Shown: positions 25,311 to 33,635 of the stretch, piece after piece
Numbering within the stretch: the first letter of the stretch is position 1
How the letters are laid out: each line of letters opens with the position of its first letter
DNA from: an uncultured Marinobacter sp.
GTDB taxonomy: Bacteria > Pseudomonadota > Gammaproteobacteria > Pseudomonadales > Oleiphilaceae
Length of the DNA: 64,000 bases
Reading direction: 5' to 3'
Assembly (NCBI RefSeq): GCF_913055835.1
Contig: NZ_CAJXKQ010000001.1
Span: forward strand, 186,001-250,000
Position numbers and translations under genes: made by a program
Notes under the pieces: model-generated
The model's database searches: none
What the model was told of the DNA's origin: nothing
What the model saw: only the letters and a program-made list of their open reading frames with translations

Positions 25311-26492
25311 ATGGATTTCAATGCCTACCAGAAAGCCTTGTCCTCACAACTGAGGGGGCTGGAATGTCCGTTTCCGGAGCAGGAATTCGCCGAGCGTCTG
25401 GCGCGCGTCCGGGATCGGATGGCCCGGGAGGATTTCGGGGCGCTGCTGCTCACCGATCCTTCGGACATTTTCTACCTTACCGGCTACAGCACCTTCGAGG
25501 TGTCTGTTCACGTGGCCCTGGTAGTCACCCAGGAAGATATGCTCCTGCAGGTTCCGTCCATCGAAATGGGGCCGGCCATGGTGACCACCCGGGTTGCGAG
25601 GGTCAGCGGTTACCGTTGGGAGGGCATCGGCGAAGTGCTGGAACCTCTGGTTGAGGTTCTAAACGATGGCGTTGAAACGGTTGGCATTGATGCCTGGCAC
25701 GGCTCCCTTCGCCAGGGCGTTCTGGAAGGTCTCAAGGCACGCATGGCGGGCGTGCGGTTTCTGAACAACGGTGGTTTGTTGAAGCAGATCCGGATCGTCA
25801 AGTCTGACGCAGAAATCGGTTTTCTGCGGGAGAGCGCGCGGATAACCGCCGAAGGCATGAAGGCTGCTGTGGCGGCGGTCCGCCCGGGTATAACCGACAA
25901 TGACATTGCCGCAGAGGGTGCCCGGGCACTGCTGGCGGCCGGCAGTGAATTCATGAGCATGCAGCCGATTGTCGTAACCGGCCGTCGCAGCAGTGTGATC
26001 CACTGCAATCATAAACGCACGGTGATTGAGGAAGGCGATCCGGTGTTTCTGGAATTCGGATCGGCCTGGCACCGCTACACCGCGCCAATGATGCAGACCG
26101 TGGTTGCCGGGGGTAATCCTTCCTCTGAAATGCGAAAGGTTCATGACGGCTGCCGGCGGATTGTCGACACCCTGCTGGAGTCCGTGCGGCCGGGGGTTAC
26201 CTTCGACCAGGCCGCCCGGGACGCCGAGCGGGCGCTCCAGCCTCTGGCAGGCAATGTGTTCTTCTCTGGCGTCTTCGGCTACACGGTCGGGGCACAGTTC
26301 CCGCCCTCCTGGGTGGAGGGCTCGGGTTTTATCGCCAGGGGCGGTAACGTGGAGTTCCGGCCCGGCATGGTCTTCCACCTTCCCATTTGTTTGCGTGTCC
26401 CCGGGCAGTGGGGCATTGGCTGTAGTGAAACCATTCTGGTCACCGAAGGTGGAGCCGAGCCGATTACCCAAAATCCCTGGACGCTCGCTTAA
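25311..26492 (+). CDS. M24-family (creatinase/ectoine hydrolase-like) hydrolase, metal ligands missing
   Basis: A 393-residue pita-bread-fold protein: an N-terminal creatinase-type domain (LLTDPSDIFYLTGYSTFE) and a C-terminal M24 domain. In peptidases of this fold five metal ligands are conserved; here the usual IDAG, DITRT and PGL positions read LEFG, APMMQT and HLPICL, and only the last Glu (CSETILVTE) is kept. That pattern is shared with metal-independent members such as creatinase and DoeA. GAGGAGTGTCGTT supports the ATG at 25311. No doe or creatine genes are adjacent, so the substrate (a cyclic or N-acyl amide) is a guess. Confidence 0.8.
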   Translation: MDFNAYQKALSSQLRGLECPFPEQEFAERLARVRDRMAREDFGALLLTDPSDIFYLTGYSTFEVSVHVALVVTQEDMLLQVPSIEMGPAMVTTRVARVSGYRWEGIGEVLEPLVEVLNDGVETVGIDAWHGSLRQGVLEGLKARMAGVRFLNNGGLLKQIRIVKSDAEIGFLRESARITAEGMKAAVAAVRPGITDNDIAAEGARALLAAGSEFMSMQPIVVTGRRSSVIHCNHKRTVIEEGDPVFLEFGSAWHRYTAPMMQTVVAGGNPSSEMRKVHDGCRRIVDTLLESVRPGVTFDQAARDAERALQPLAGNVFFSGVFGYTVGAQFPPSWVEGSGFIARGGNVEFRPGMVFHLPICLRVPGQWGIGCSETILVTEGGAEPITQNPWTLA

Positions 26493-27439
26493 TCCAGTCG
26501 CAGGTCTGACAGATAGACGGTGCGCGGCTCGGGCAGACGAACGGCAAAGAGCCCCATTCGCCTGATCCGCGACATGTCCATGGTCCGGTCGGACGGTGCG
26601 TTTTCAACATCAGCCAGATTTCGGGTGAACGTATTGAAGCCGGGCTCAAGAATCAGGCGGGTGTTGTAGCGGTCATTGTAGGCATGGTCGCTGCGGTCGT
26701 GGGCAACGTCATTAATTCGAAGCGTCAGTGCCAGCGGTTCCGTTGAGGGGTTGAATAGCGTTATGACCAGCCTCTCGAAATCTCGCCAGTCGGATGGCAG
26801 GTTATTGAGCGAGATACCGGAGTAGGTTTCCGTGCTCAGAGCGATCTTCAGGCTACGCGGATGATTGACTGCATGATTGGCAGAGACTGCAGGATTGCCA
26901 GACCAGAAGGGTTCCGGGTTCTGGTGGCTGAAGTCATAGAGCAGGGGGAGCTGATGATGAACCTGCCATTGTCGGGCAGCAACAAGGCCGGTGTTGCCCA
27001 GCTCGAAACACAATAGCAGCGTGGCAGTGGCCGCGAGCAGATACTGGCGGGCGGAAGCCCGTGTTCCCGGCAGAACCACCGGACGCCAGGCGATAATCAA
27101 CCAACCGCCAATCAGGTTACGCAGCAGATCCCGCCCATCCACGTCGCGGTTGTGCTCGCCCTGGATCAGCTCGATTCCAATTCCGACAGCAAGCAATACT
27201 GCGGTTACGCCCAGCCACAGCCGCCAGCCGGCCAGCCAGCGCCAGGGCCTTATTGCGACTGTCAGCAGTGCAAAAAGAAGGATGTGGCCGAGGTTCCAGG
27301 CCGACTTGAGGAGCGGCCCCGAGGCCCAGTCCGGCCCGCCAACAAACAGGAAAGGCGTGATGAGCAGAGAAGCGAAACCGGCCAGCAACGGGAGTTGCCG
27401 GCCGGCGGTTGGAATTCCCGGTATGAAACCAGGAATCAT
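26489..27439 (-). CDS. VanZ-like membrane protein
   Basis: A 316-residue protein. The N-terminal 120 residues hold about four membrane segments with the VanZ pattern: KSAWNLGHILLFALL and IELIQGEHNRDVDGRDLLRNLIGG, where the D-x-x-D-x-x-x-N residues are typical. A fifth helix (LLAATATLLLCFELG) leads to a 150-residue C-terminal domain that looks like a beta-sandwich, with residues such as LKIALSTETYSGISLNNLP, probably periplasmic. VanZ relatives are linked to teicoplanin resistance or carbohydrate-binding domains; function here is unknown. The ATG overlaps the ppiC stop by one base. Confidence 0.78.
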   Translation of the reverse strand: MIPGFIPGIPTAGRQLPLLAGFASLLITPFLFVGGPDWASGPLLKSAWNLGHILLFALLTVAIRPWRWLAGWRLWLGVTAVLLAVGIGIELIQGEHNRDVDGRDLLRNLIGGWLIIAWRPVVLPGTRASARQYLLAATATLLLCFELGNTGLVAARQWQVHHQLPLLYDFSHQNPEPFWSGNPAVSANHAVNHPRSLKIALSTETYSGISLNNLPSDWRDFERLVITLFNPSTEPLALTLRINDVAHDRSDHAYNDRYNTRLILEPGFNTFTRNLADVENAPSDRTMDMSRIRRMGLFAVRLPEPRTVYLSDLRLD

Positions 27440-27717
27440 CAGCTACGGCTGGTTACTTCCAGCAGGTGATAGCCAAACTGGGTCTTGACCGGGCCGATCA
27501 CGGTATTCAATTCGCTGTTGAACACGGCCTTGTCGAACTCCGGAACCATCTGGCCCGGGCCAAAGGAACCCAGGTCGCCGCCGTTGCGGCCGGAGGGGCA
27601 GGAGGAATGCTGCTTTGCCACTTCGGCAAAGTCCTGCCCGCCTTCAATCGCTTTTTTCAGTTCTTCGCATTTCGCTTCGCTGTCTACCAGAATGTGGCGC
27701 GCGGTTGCCTGTGCCAT
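27439..27717 (-). CDS. ppiC: Parvulin-type peptidyl-prolyl isomerase
   Basis: A 92-residue, single-domain parvulin. ARHILV at the start, CEELKKAIEGGQDFAEVAKQHS, the signature CPSGRNGGDLGSFGPGQMVPEFDKA and the end IGPVKTQFGYHLLEV are all conserved. There is no signal peptide, so it acts in the cytoplasm on prolyl bonds of folding proteins. AAGGACATTGATC precedes the ATG at 27717. It is coupled to the VanZ-like gene through TGATG. It is divergent from ybiT. Confidence 0.93.
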   Translation of the reverse strand: MAQATARHILVDSEAKCEELKKAIEGGQDFAEVAKQHSSCPSGRNGGDLGSFGPGQMVPEFDKAVFNSELNTVIGPVKTQFGYHLLEVTSRS

Positions 27718-27899
27718 GATCAATGTCCTTGTGTCGGATGAATGAGTACATCAGAACGGGAATGCTGCCCGCACAGCTCGCCTTAGGCAAGCCTTTTTAT
27801 CCGTGTTTCTGCGGCCTCACAGTCCACGCGGCAAACCTGTACAATGCCGGCTTTCTTTTCGCCGGCGTTCGCGCGGCCCCACATCGACAGGTTTGTTTC

Positions 27900-29486
27900 T
27901 TGATCTCCACCGCCAATATCACCATGCAATTCGGGGCTAAACCCCTGTTTGAAAACGTCTCCGCCAAATTCGGTAACGGCAACCGCTATGGCCTTATCGG
28001 GGCCAACGGCTGTGGCAAGTCCACACTGATGAAAATCCTGGGTGGCGATCTGGAGCCGTCTGCCGGCCAGGTCATGCTCGAGCCCAACACCCGGCTGGGT
28101 AAACTGCGGCAGGACCAGTTTGCCTATGAGGATTGCACGGTTATCGATACCGTGATCATGGGTCACGAAGAACTCTGGAACGTCAAGAAAGAGCGGGACC
28201 GGATCTATTCCCTGCCCGAGATGAGCGAAGAAGACGGGATGGCCGTGGCAGACCTGGAAGTGCAGTTTGCCGAGATGGACGGCTACACGGCTGAATCCCG
28301 CGCTGGCGAGCTACTATTGGGCCTGGACATACCGCTGGAGCAGCACGACGGCCCCATGAGTGCCCTGGCACCTGGCTGGAAACTGCGGGTGTTGCTGGCC
28401 CAGGCGCTGTTTTCCGATCCGGACGTGCTGCTGCTGGACGAGCCCACCAACCATCTGGACATCAACACCATCCGCTGGCTGGAAAACATCCTCGTGGCCC
28501 GCAACAGCACCATGATCATCATTTCCCACGACCGCCACTTCCTGAACAGCGTGTGCACCCACATGGCGGACCTGGACTATGGCGAGCTGCGCCTGTTTCC
28601 GGGCAACTACGACGAATACATGACCGCCGCCACCCAGGCCCGCGAGCGCATGCTGGCGGACAACGCCAAGAAGAAGGCCCAGATTGCCGAGCTGCAGCAG
28701 TTCGTCAGCCGCTTCTCCGCCAACGCCTCCAAGGCTAAGCAGGCTACCTCCCGTGCCCGCCAGATCGACAAGATCCAGCTGGAAGAGGTTAAGCCGTCCA
28801 GCCGGGTAAGCCCGTTTATCCGTTTTGAGCAGGCCAAGAAACTGCACCGACAGGCGGTGACCGTGAAAGATCTCTACAAGGGCTTCGATGAGGAATGTGT
28901 GCTGTCCAAGCTGAACTTCCAGATCGAAGCCGGTGAGCGTGTCGCCATCATCGGCCCCAACGGCATCGGCAAAACCACGCTCCTCCAATGCCTTGCTGGG
29001 GCCTACACGCCCGACAGCGGCGAGGTGAAGTGGACCGACAGCGCGGAAGTGGGCTACTTCGCCCAGGACCATACGGCGGACTTTGCTGCCGATGACACCC
29101 TGACCGACTGGATGGCCCAGTGGACCAAGGGCGGCGAACAGCTGGTGCGCGGCACTCTGGGGCGGATGCTGTTCTCCGGGGACGATATCGGCAAATCGGT
29201 GCGGGTGATTTCCGGTGGCGAGCAGGGGCGTATGCTGTTTGGCAAGCTGATTCTGCAGAAGCCTAATGTGATGCTGATGGATGAGCCCACGAACCACCTG
29301 GATATGGAGTCCATCGAGGCGCTGAACCTGGCGCTGGAGAACTATCCGGGTACACTGATTTTCGTTAGCCACGATCGGGAGTTTGTTTCTTCGCTGGCTA
29401 CGCGAATTATTGAGCTTAAGGCCGATGGGGTGACTGACTTCAGTGGCTCTTATGATGATTATCTTCGGAGCCAGGGGTACCTCTGA
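27900..29486 (+). CDS. ybiT: ABC-F family ATPase YbiT
   Basis: A 528-residue cytoplasmic protein with two ABC domains and no membrane segments, as in ribosome-acting ABC-F factors. Walker A motifs are GANGCGKST and GPNGIGKTT; signature motifs are LAPGWKLR (ABC1) and ISGGEQGRM (ABC2); Walker B stretches are [12 protein letters not shown] and [12 protein letters not shown]. Near-full-length agreement with remembered E. coli YbiT. I placed the start at TTG 27900 ([12 protein letters not shown]), because YbiT begins MLVSSNVT; the in-frame extension to 27723 is not conserved and has no ribosome site. It is divergent from ppiC. Confidence 0.93.
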   Translation: MISTANITMQFGAKPLFENVSAKFGNGNRYGLIGANGCGKSTLMKILGGDLEPSAGQVMLEPNTRLGKLRQDQFAYEDCTVIDTVIMGHEELWNVKKERDRIYSLPEMSEEDGMAVADLEVQFAEMDGYTAESRAGELLLGLDIPLEQHDGPMSALAPGWKLRVLLAQALFSDPDVLLLDEPTNHLDINTIRWLENILVARNSTMIIISHDRHFLNSVCTHMADLDYGELRLFPGNYDEYMTAATQARERMLADNAKKKAQIAELQQFVSRFSANASKAKQATSRARQIDKIQLEEVKPSSRVSPFIRFEQAKKLHRQAVTVKDLYKGFDEECVLSKLNFQIEAGERVAIIGPNGIGKTTLLQCLAGAYTPDSGEVKWTDSAEVGYFAQDHTADFAADDTLTDWMAQWTKGGEQLVRGTLGRMLFSGDDIGKSVRVISGGEQGRMLFGKLILQKPNVMLMDEPTNHLDMESIEALNLALENYPGTLIFVSHDREFVSSLATRIIELKADGVTDFSGSYDDYLRSQGYL

Positions 29487-29512
29487 GACTGGGGCTTGGG
29501 TGCAGGCGGTCA

Positions 29513-29614
29513 TGTGGGACTGGCTTTCCAAAACACGCTCCTTGCGGCACGTCCCTGTGACGCTTGGGCTCCGCCATCCATGGCTCCGCACAGTTTTGGA
29601 AAGCCAGTCCCACA
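29513..29614. repeat. Hairpin repeat, copy 1 (22-bp arms, 58-base core)
   Basis: Perfect inverted arms (29513-29534 and 29593-29614; inner end TTTCCAAAAC) enclose a 58-base core. Copy 2 lies beyond the DUF1415 gene in inverted orientation; the cores match 56 of 58 bases. The outer stem differs at three neighbouring pairs (ACT here versus CAG there) and both remain fully paired. It sits 26 bases after the ybiT stop. Confidence 0.9.
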
Positions 29615-29667
29615 CGCCCGCTCCAACCTGCGAGTGAGGCTCAAATAAAACAACGGATACGGAAAAC

Positions 29668-30219
29668 ATGGGCGAGACCGAAGTAATTAGTGCTACCCGC
29701 AAATGGGTCGAAGACGTGGTCGTTGGCTACAACCTTTGCCCGTTCGCCAAACGTGAACTGGTTCGGAACCGGGTCCGTTTTGTTGTGTCGGAAGCAAAAA
29801 CCGAGGATGAGCTGCTGCAGGCCCTGCACTCGGAACTTCAGCGTCTGGAAGATGAGCCGGAGATCGAAACCACGCTTTTGATCCATCCGGATGTATTGCA
29901 GGACTTCGGGCCCTACAATGAGTTTCTTGATGCGGCTGATGGTTTGCTGGCGTATCTGGAGATGGAAGGCGTTTACCAGATCGCCAGTTTCCACCCGGAT
30001 TACCAGTTTGCGGGCACCGATCCGGATGCGGCGGAGAACTACACTAATCGGTCGCCATTTCCCATGCTGCACCTTTTGAGAGAAGCCAGTCTGGAAGCGG
30101 CGATTGATAGTTACCCTGATGTGGATGCTATACCCCAAAGAAACATCGAGTTGATGGAGACACTGGGAGCGGAGAGGATGCGGAAAATCCTCGCTAGCTG
30201 CGTGGAGAACTCGCCGTAA
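29668..30219 (+). CDS. DUF1415-family protein
   Basis: A 183-residue cytoplasmic protein of the DUF1415 family, recognised by WVEDVVVGYNLCPFAKRE near the N-terminus, TTLLIHPDVLQDFGPYNEFLD and FHPDYQFAGTDPDAAENYTNRSP in the middle. The invariant NLCPFAK cysteine and the HPDY/NRSP residues suggest an active site, but the family has no established reaction. It is a single-gene unit bracketed by two inverted copies of a hairpin repeat. The ATG follows ACGGAAAAC, a modest ribosome site. Confidence 0.9.
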   Translation: MGETEVISATRKWVEDVVVGYNLCPFAKRELVRNRVRFVVSEAKTEDELLQALHSELQRLEDEPEIETTLLIHPDVLQDFGPYNEFLDAADGLLAYLEMEGVYQIASFHPDYQFAGTDPDAAENYTNRSPFPMLHLLREASLEAAIDSYPDVDAIPQRNIELMETLGAERMRKILASCVENSP

Positions 30220-30239
30220 ACAGGGGAGTAGGATCAGGA

Positions 30240-30347
30240 GCCGGTGGGCAGGGCTTTCCAAAACTGTGCGGAGCCATGGATGGCGGAGCCCAAGCGTCAC
30301 ATGGATGTGCCGCAAGGAGCGTGTTTTGGAAAGCCCTGCCCACCGGC
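30240..30347. repeat. Hairpin repeat, copy 2 (25-bp arms, 58-base core)
   Basis: Perfect 25-bp arms (30240-30264 and 30323-30347) enclose a 58-base core that is the reverse complement of copy 1 at 56 of 58 positions. It starts 20 bases after the DUF1415 stop. Possible roles are a transcript-end structure, a REP-like non-autonomous element or a MITE; no target-site duplication is obvious. Confidence 0.9.
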
Positions 30348-30432
30348 GAATGCACGGATCTGAAGGCCCGTGCGGTTAACTCAGAAATAACGGCATAGTT
30401 GCAAACCAGACTAACCAGAAGAGTCAGAGCAA

Positions 30433-31164
30433 ATGGGACTGCTTTTCGAGCAAATTGACAGCCAGCCTTCGGTGATCGGTGAGATCACGCTTCGCCGGCG
30501 CCGGATTCCGGCTATTGGTGACCGGGATATCTACGAGGTGAAGCTGGGCGAGGAATTTCTGATGTCCAGCATGTTCGTGGATGCCGAAGTGGCTCTTTCG
30601 GATATCGGGCTGGGCGAAACCGAGGGTGACAACCTGAGTGTCGTGGTCGGTGGTCTGGGATTGGGTTACACCGCGGTGGCGGCACTCAAACACGAGCGCG
30701 TTGCCGAACTGCTGGTGGTTGAGTACCTGGAACCGGTTATCGGGTGGCACCAGCAGGAGTTGGTGCCGCTGGGCAAAGACCTGAATGCCGATCCGCGGAA
30801 CCGCTATGTTCATGGCAGCTTCTTCGACCTGGCAATTGCCGATCCTGCAGAGGGCGGTTTCGATCCGGAGAGCCCCGGTAAACAATTCGATGCCATTCTC
30901 CTTGATATCGACCATTCGCCCCGGGCGCTGTTGCACGATTCCAGTGCCAGCTTCTACACCGCCAACAACCTGCGCCTGATGGCCCGGCAACTGAAGCCCC
31001 GTGGGGTATTTGCCATGTGGTCGAACGAGGGCGAGGATGACGAGTTCATGGCCGTTCTCAATGAGGTATTCACCGATGTGGCCTGCCACGTCGTATCCTT
31101 TTTCAATCCATTTCAGAACAGGGAATCGTTCAACACCGTGTATGTGGCCCGTAAGCCGGGCTGA
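30433..31164 (+). CDS. Spermidine synthase-like SAM/dcSAM-binding protein
   Basis: A 243-residue protein with a Rossmann-like class I methyltransferase fold: VVGGLGLGYTAVAAL (binding loop, about 70-84), ELLVVEYLEPVIGWH (strand ending in the acidic Glu) and FDAILLDIDHSP. The layout resembles SpeE-type proteins found alone in many proteobacteria, in which the classical polyamine-binding residues are not obvious. True spermidine synthase activity is therefore doubtful. The sirtuin gene starts 14 bases after its stop, so the two are probably co-transcribed. Confidence 0.78.
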   Translation: MGLLFEQIDSQPSVIGEITLRRRRIPAIGDRDIYEVKLGEEFLMSSMFVDAEVALSDIGLGETEGDNLSVVVGGLGLGYTAVAALKHERVAELLVVEYLEPVIGWHQQELVPLGKDLNADPRNRYVHGSFFDLAIADPAEGGFDPESPGKQFDAILLDIDHSPRALLHDSSASFYTANNLRLMARQLKPRGVFAMWSNEGEDDEFMAVLNEVFTDVACHVVSFFNPFQNRESFNTVYVARKPG

Positions 31165-31178
31165 AAACCGGAGTCTGT

Positions 31179-32081
31179 ATGTCTTTGACCACGCACCGTA
31201 GCCGACCTTTCAGTTCCAGCCAGCGTCTGCCCGAGCCAGAGCAGCCGCCGGTGTTGCATGAGCCGGAGGAGGCCGGGGCGTTGCTGGCGGAGTTTATCCA
31301 TCGCTATCCCCGCTTGCTGATTCTGACCGGCGCGGGAGTCAGCACGGATTCCGGTATTCCTGATTACCGGGACGGCGATGGTGCCTGGAAGCGCAAGCAG
31401 CCGGTTCAGCACAAGGCGTTCATGGAAGACTTCTACACCCGCCAGCGCTACTGGGGCCGCAGCCTCATTGGCTGGCCGGTGATGCGCAATGCCAGGCCCA
31501 ATCCCTCACATCACTACATATCTGACCTGGAACTACTTAATCACAGCAGCCTGGTGGTTACCCAGAATGTCGACCGACTGCACCAGAAGGCAGGCACGCG
31601 GGCGGTAACAGATTTGCACGGGCGGGCCGATGAGGTGGTGTGTATGAGCTGCGGCTACCGTTGCCCGCGGGATGAGGTGCATGATCGTTGCGCGGATCTG
31701 AACCCGGGGTTCCAGAAATACACCGCCGACACGGCACCGGATGGCGATGCCGATCTGGATGTGAATTTTGCAGATTTTAGGCTGGCGGACTGTCCGAAGT
31801 GCGAGGGGATTCTGAAACCGGATGTGGTGTTCTTCGGTGACTTTGTCCCCAAAGACCGGGTTTATTCAGCCCTGGATACTCTGAAAGCCAGTGATGGCCT
31901 TCTGGTGATCGGTTCGTCGTTGATGGTGTATTCCGGCTTCCGTTTCTGCCGGTACGCCAATGAGTGGAACAAGCCAATTGCCACCCTGAATCTGGGGCGG
32001 ACACGGGCTGAGGATCTGGTGGATCTGAAACTGAATGCCCGTATCGGGGAGACGCTGGCGTCGGCCCTCACGCAACTCTGA
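31179..32081 (+). CDS. Sirtuin (NAD-dependent protein deacylase, SIRT4-like class II)
   Basis: A 300-residue sirtuin. The NAD-binding signature LTGAGVSTDSGIPDYR spans residues 49-64, TQNVDRLHQKAG 128-139, the catalytic base is His147 (DLHGR) and the zinc ligands are Cys155, Cys158, Cys205 and Cys208. The 46-residue stretch between the two Cys pairs is typical of the SIRT4-like group rather than CobB (class III). Such enzymes remove acyl groups from lysines, using NAD. Probably co-transcribed with the SpeE-like gene. Convergent with the sodium-dependent transporter across a hairpin terminator. Confidence 0.93.
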   Translation: MSLTTHRSRPFSSSQRLPEPEQPPVLHEPEEAGALLAEFIHRYPRLLILTGAGVSTDSGIPDYRDGDGAWKRKQPVQHKAFMEDFYTRQRYWGRSLIGWPVMRNARPNPSHHYISDLELLNHSSLVVTQNVDRLHQKAGTRAVTDLHGRADEVVCMSCGYRCPRDEVHDRCADLNPGFQKYTADTAPDGDADLDVNFADFRLADCPKCEGILKPDVVFFGDFVPKDRVYSALDTLKASDGLLVIGSSLMVYSGFRFCRYANEWNKPIATLNLGRTRAEDLVDLKLNARIGETLASALTQL

Positions 32082-32088
32082 CGAAGAA

Positions 32089-32118
32089 GGGGTCAGATGA
32101 AAGCGTTCATCTGACCCC
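32089..32118. terminator. Bidirectional terminator, repeat family member 1
   Basis: GGGGTCAGATGAA and TTCATCTGACCCC form a perfect 13-bp stem with a 4-base AGCG loop between two convergent genes (sirtuin and NSS transporter). A nearly identical hairpin occurs at 51317-51348, also between convergent genes. Confidence 0.8.
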
Positions 32119-32131
32119 AAGTCCAAGCTGT

Positions 32132-33544
32132 TTACATCAGGTTGTAGATAAACACCACGGCCACGGCCACCGGAGTCACAAAGCGCACGGTGATCAGCCA
32201 GAGATTGAACATGCCTGGTGACAGGGCCAGTTCCTTCTCCATAGCCTGGCGCGACATCACCCAGCCTGCGAACAGGGCAACCAGCAAACCACCCAGCGGC
32301 AGCATGATGTTGGCGGTGAAGAAGTCCAGCAGATCGAAGATGGTTTTGCCTTCCAGCATGGGTACAAAGCCGAGCGGAGCGAAGTCAGCCCAGAGGTTCA
32401 GGGACAGAATCGAAGCAATGCCCAGTGCCCAGCAAACGATACCCGCGCCCAGTGTGCTAACGGTGCGGTTCATGCCTTTGCGCTCCTCCAGCCACTCCAC
32501 AATCGGCTCCAGCAGTGAAATCCCGGATGTCCAGGCCGCGAAGATCAGGAGCACGAAAAACAGGGTGCCGAACAGTGAGCCCATGGGCATCTGGCCGAAA
32601 GCCAGCGGCAGGGTCTGGAAGATCAGGCCCGGGCCTGCGCCCGGCTCAAGGCCGTTGGCGAACACAATCGGGAAAATGGCCAGACCCGCGAGCAGCGCCA
32701 CACCGGTGTCGATGACCGACACGGTGATGGAGGTCTTGGCGATGGAAATATTCTTGGGTAGGTAGGAGCCGTAGGCCATCATCACGGCCATACCCAGGCT
32801 CAGGGTGAAGAATGCATGGCCCAGGGCCACCAGGATTCCGGACGTTGTGAGCTTGGAGAAGTCAGGCTGGAACAGGAAAGCCGCGGCCTGGCCGAAGTGC
32901 CCGGTGGTCATTGCATAGCCCACCACAATCAGCAGGAGTACGAACAGGGCCGGCATCAGAATGCTGACCGCCCGCTCAAGACCCGAGCGAACACCCCGCA
33001 CAACCACGACCATCACCAGTGCCATGAACAGGGTATGCCAGGCGAGCAGGGTGGTGGGATCACTGAGAAGGCCGGAGAAGATAGCGCCGACGGCGTCGGC
33101 AGTCTGGCCGGTAAGCTGGCCGCTGGCGGTTGTGCCTACATAGGAAATGGCCCAGCCGCCAATAACCGAATAGAACGAGAGGATCAGGAAGCCTGCCAGA
33201 ATGCCGATGGCACCCACCAGCTTCCAGGCCGGGTTCAGGCGGTCCCGCTCGGCAATCAGGCTAAGGCTTTTTACCGGGCTTCGGCCACCGCGACGGCCGA
33301 TCATGACTTCCGCCATCATGATGGGAATACCGACAACCGCGATGCACAGCAGATACACCAGCACGAAGGCGCCGCCCCCGTTTTCGCCGGTCACATAGGG
33401 GAACTTCCAGATATTGCCCAAACCAACGGCGGAGCCGGTAGCGGCAAGAATAAAGGCCAGACGTGATGACCAGAGCCCGCGTTGGGCGTTTGAACCTTCA
33501 AGCGCCCCGGAATAAGAGGCGGAATCTGAAGAAGTGACGGACAT
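32132..33544 (-). CDS. Sodium-dependent transporter (NSS/SNF family)
   Basis: A 470-residue inner-membrane protein with about 12 hydrophobic segments. The NSS signature in TM1 reads ATGSAVGLGNIWKFPYVTGENGGGAF, whose Gly/Asn and Phe residues line the sodium and substrate site; TM6 has ALGHAFFTLSLGMAVMMAYGSY. Bacterial members such as LeuT, TnaT and MhsT import amino acids with Na+. The lack of a regulator next to it leaves the substrate open, but an adjacent leucine dehydrogenase gene on the same strand upstream makes a hydrophobic amino acid possible. CGGGAGATAGTT precedes the ATG. Confidence 0.93.
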   Translation of the reverse strand: MSVTSSDSASYSGALEGSNAQRGLWSSRLAFILAATGSAVGLGNIWKFPYVTGENGGGAFVLVYLLCIAVVGIPIMMAEVMIGRRGGRSPVKSLSLIAERDRLNPAWKLVGAIGILAGFLILSFYSVIGGWAISYVGTTASGQLTGQTADAVGAIFSGLLSDPTTLLAWHTLFMALVMVVVVRGVRSGLERAVSILMPALFVLLLIVVGYAMTTGHFGQAAAFLFQPDFSKLTTSGILVALGHAFFTLSLGMAVMMAYGSYLPKNISIAKTSITVSVIDTGVALLAGLAIFPIVFANGLEPGAGPGLIFQTLPLAFGQMPMGSLFGTLFFVLLIFAAWTSGISLLEPIVEWLEERKGMNRTVSTLGAGIVCWALGIASILSLNLWADFAPLGFVPMLEGKTIFDLLDFFTANIMLPLGGLLVALFAGWVMSRQAMEKELALSPGMFNLWLITVRFVTPVAVAVVFIYNLM

Positions 33545-33587
33545 AACTATCTCCCGGAGTATTTGTTTTTGTATCAGGGTTTAAAGG

Positions 33588-33613
33588 GGAAGCTGCAGCT
33601 GCCTGCAGCCTCC
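33588..33613 (-). terminator. Terminator after leucine dehydrogenase gene
   Basis: On the minus strand GGAGGCTGCAG pairs with CTGCAGCTTCC (11 bp, one mismatch) around a 4-base loop, followed by CCTTTT. It lies 23 bases after the LeuDH stop and ahead of the NSS transporter start. Confidence 0.55.
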
Positions 33614-33635
33614 TGAGGGGTGCGCCGGTGTCAGC

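Noticed and set aside
29513..29614. Hairpin repeat as a CRISPR-like unit
   Set aside because: Only two copies in inverted orientation around a gene, with no spacers and no cas gene.
28314..29702. A 462-codon open frame antisense to ybiT
   Set aside because: Opposite strand covers one of the best-conserved genes in the window; composition mirrors ybiT codon bias, no ribosome site, no family pattern.
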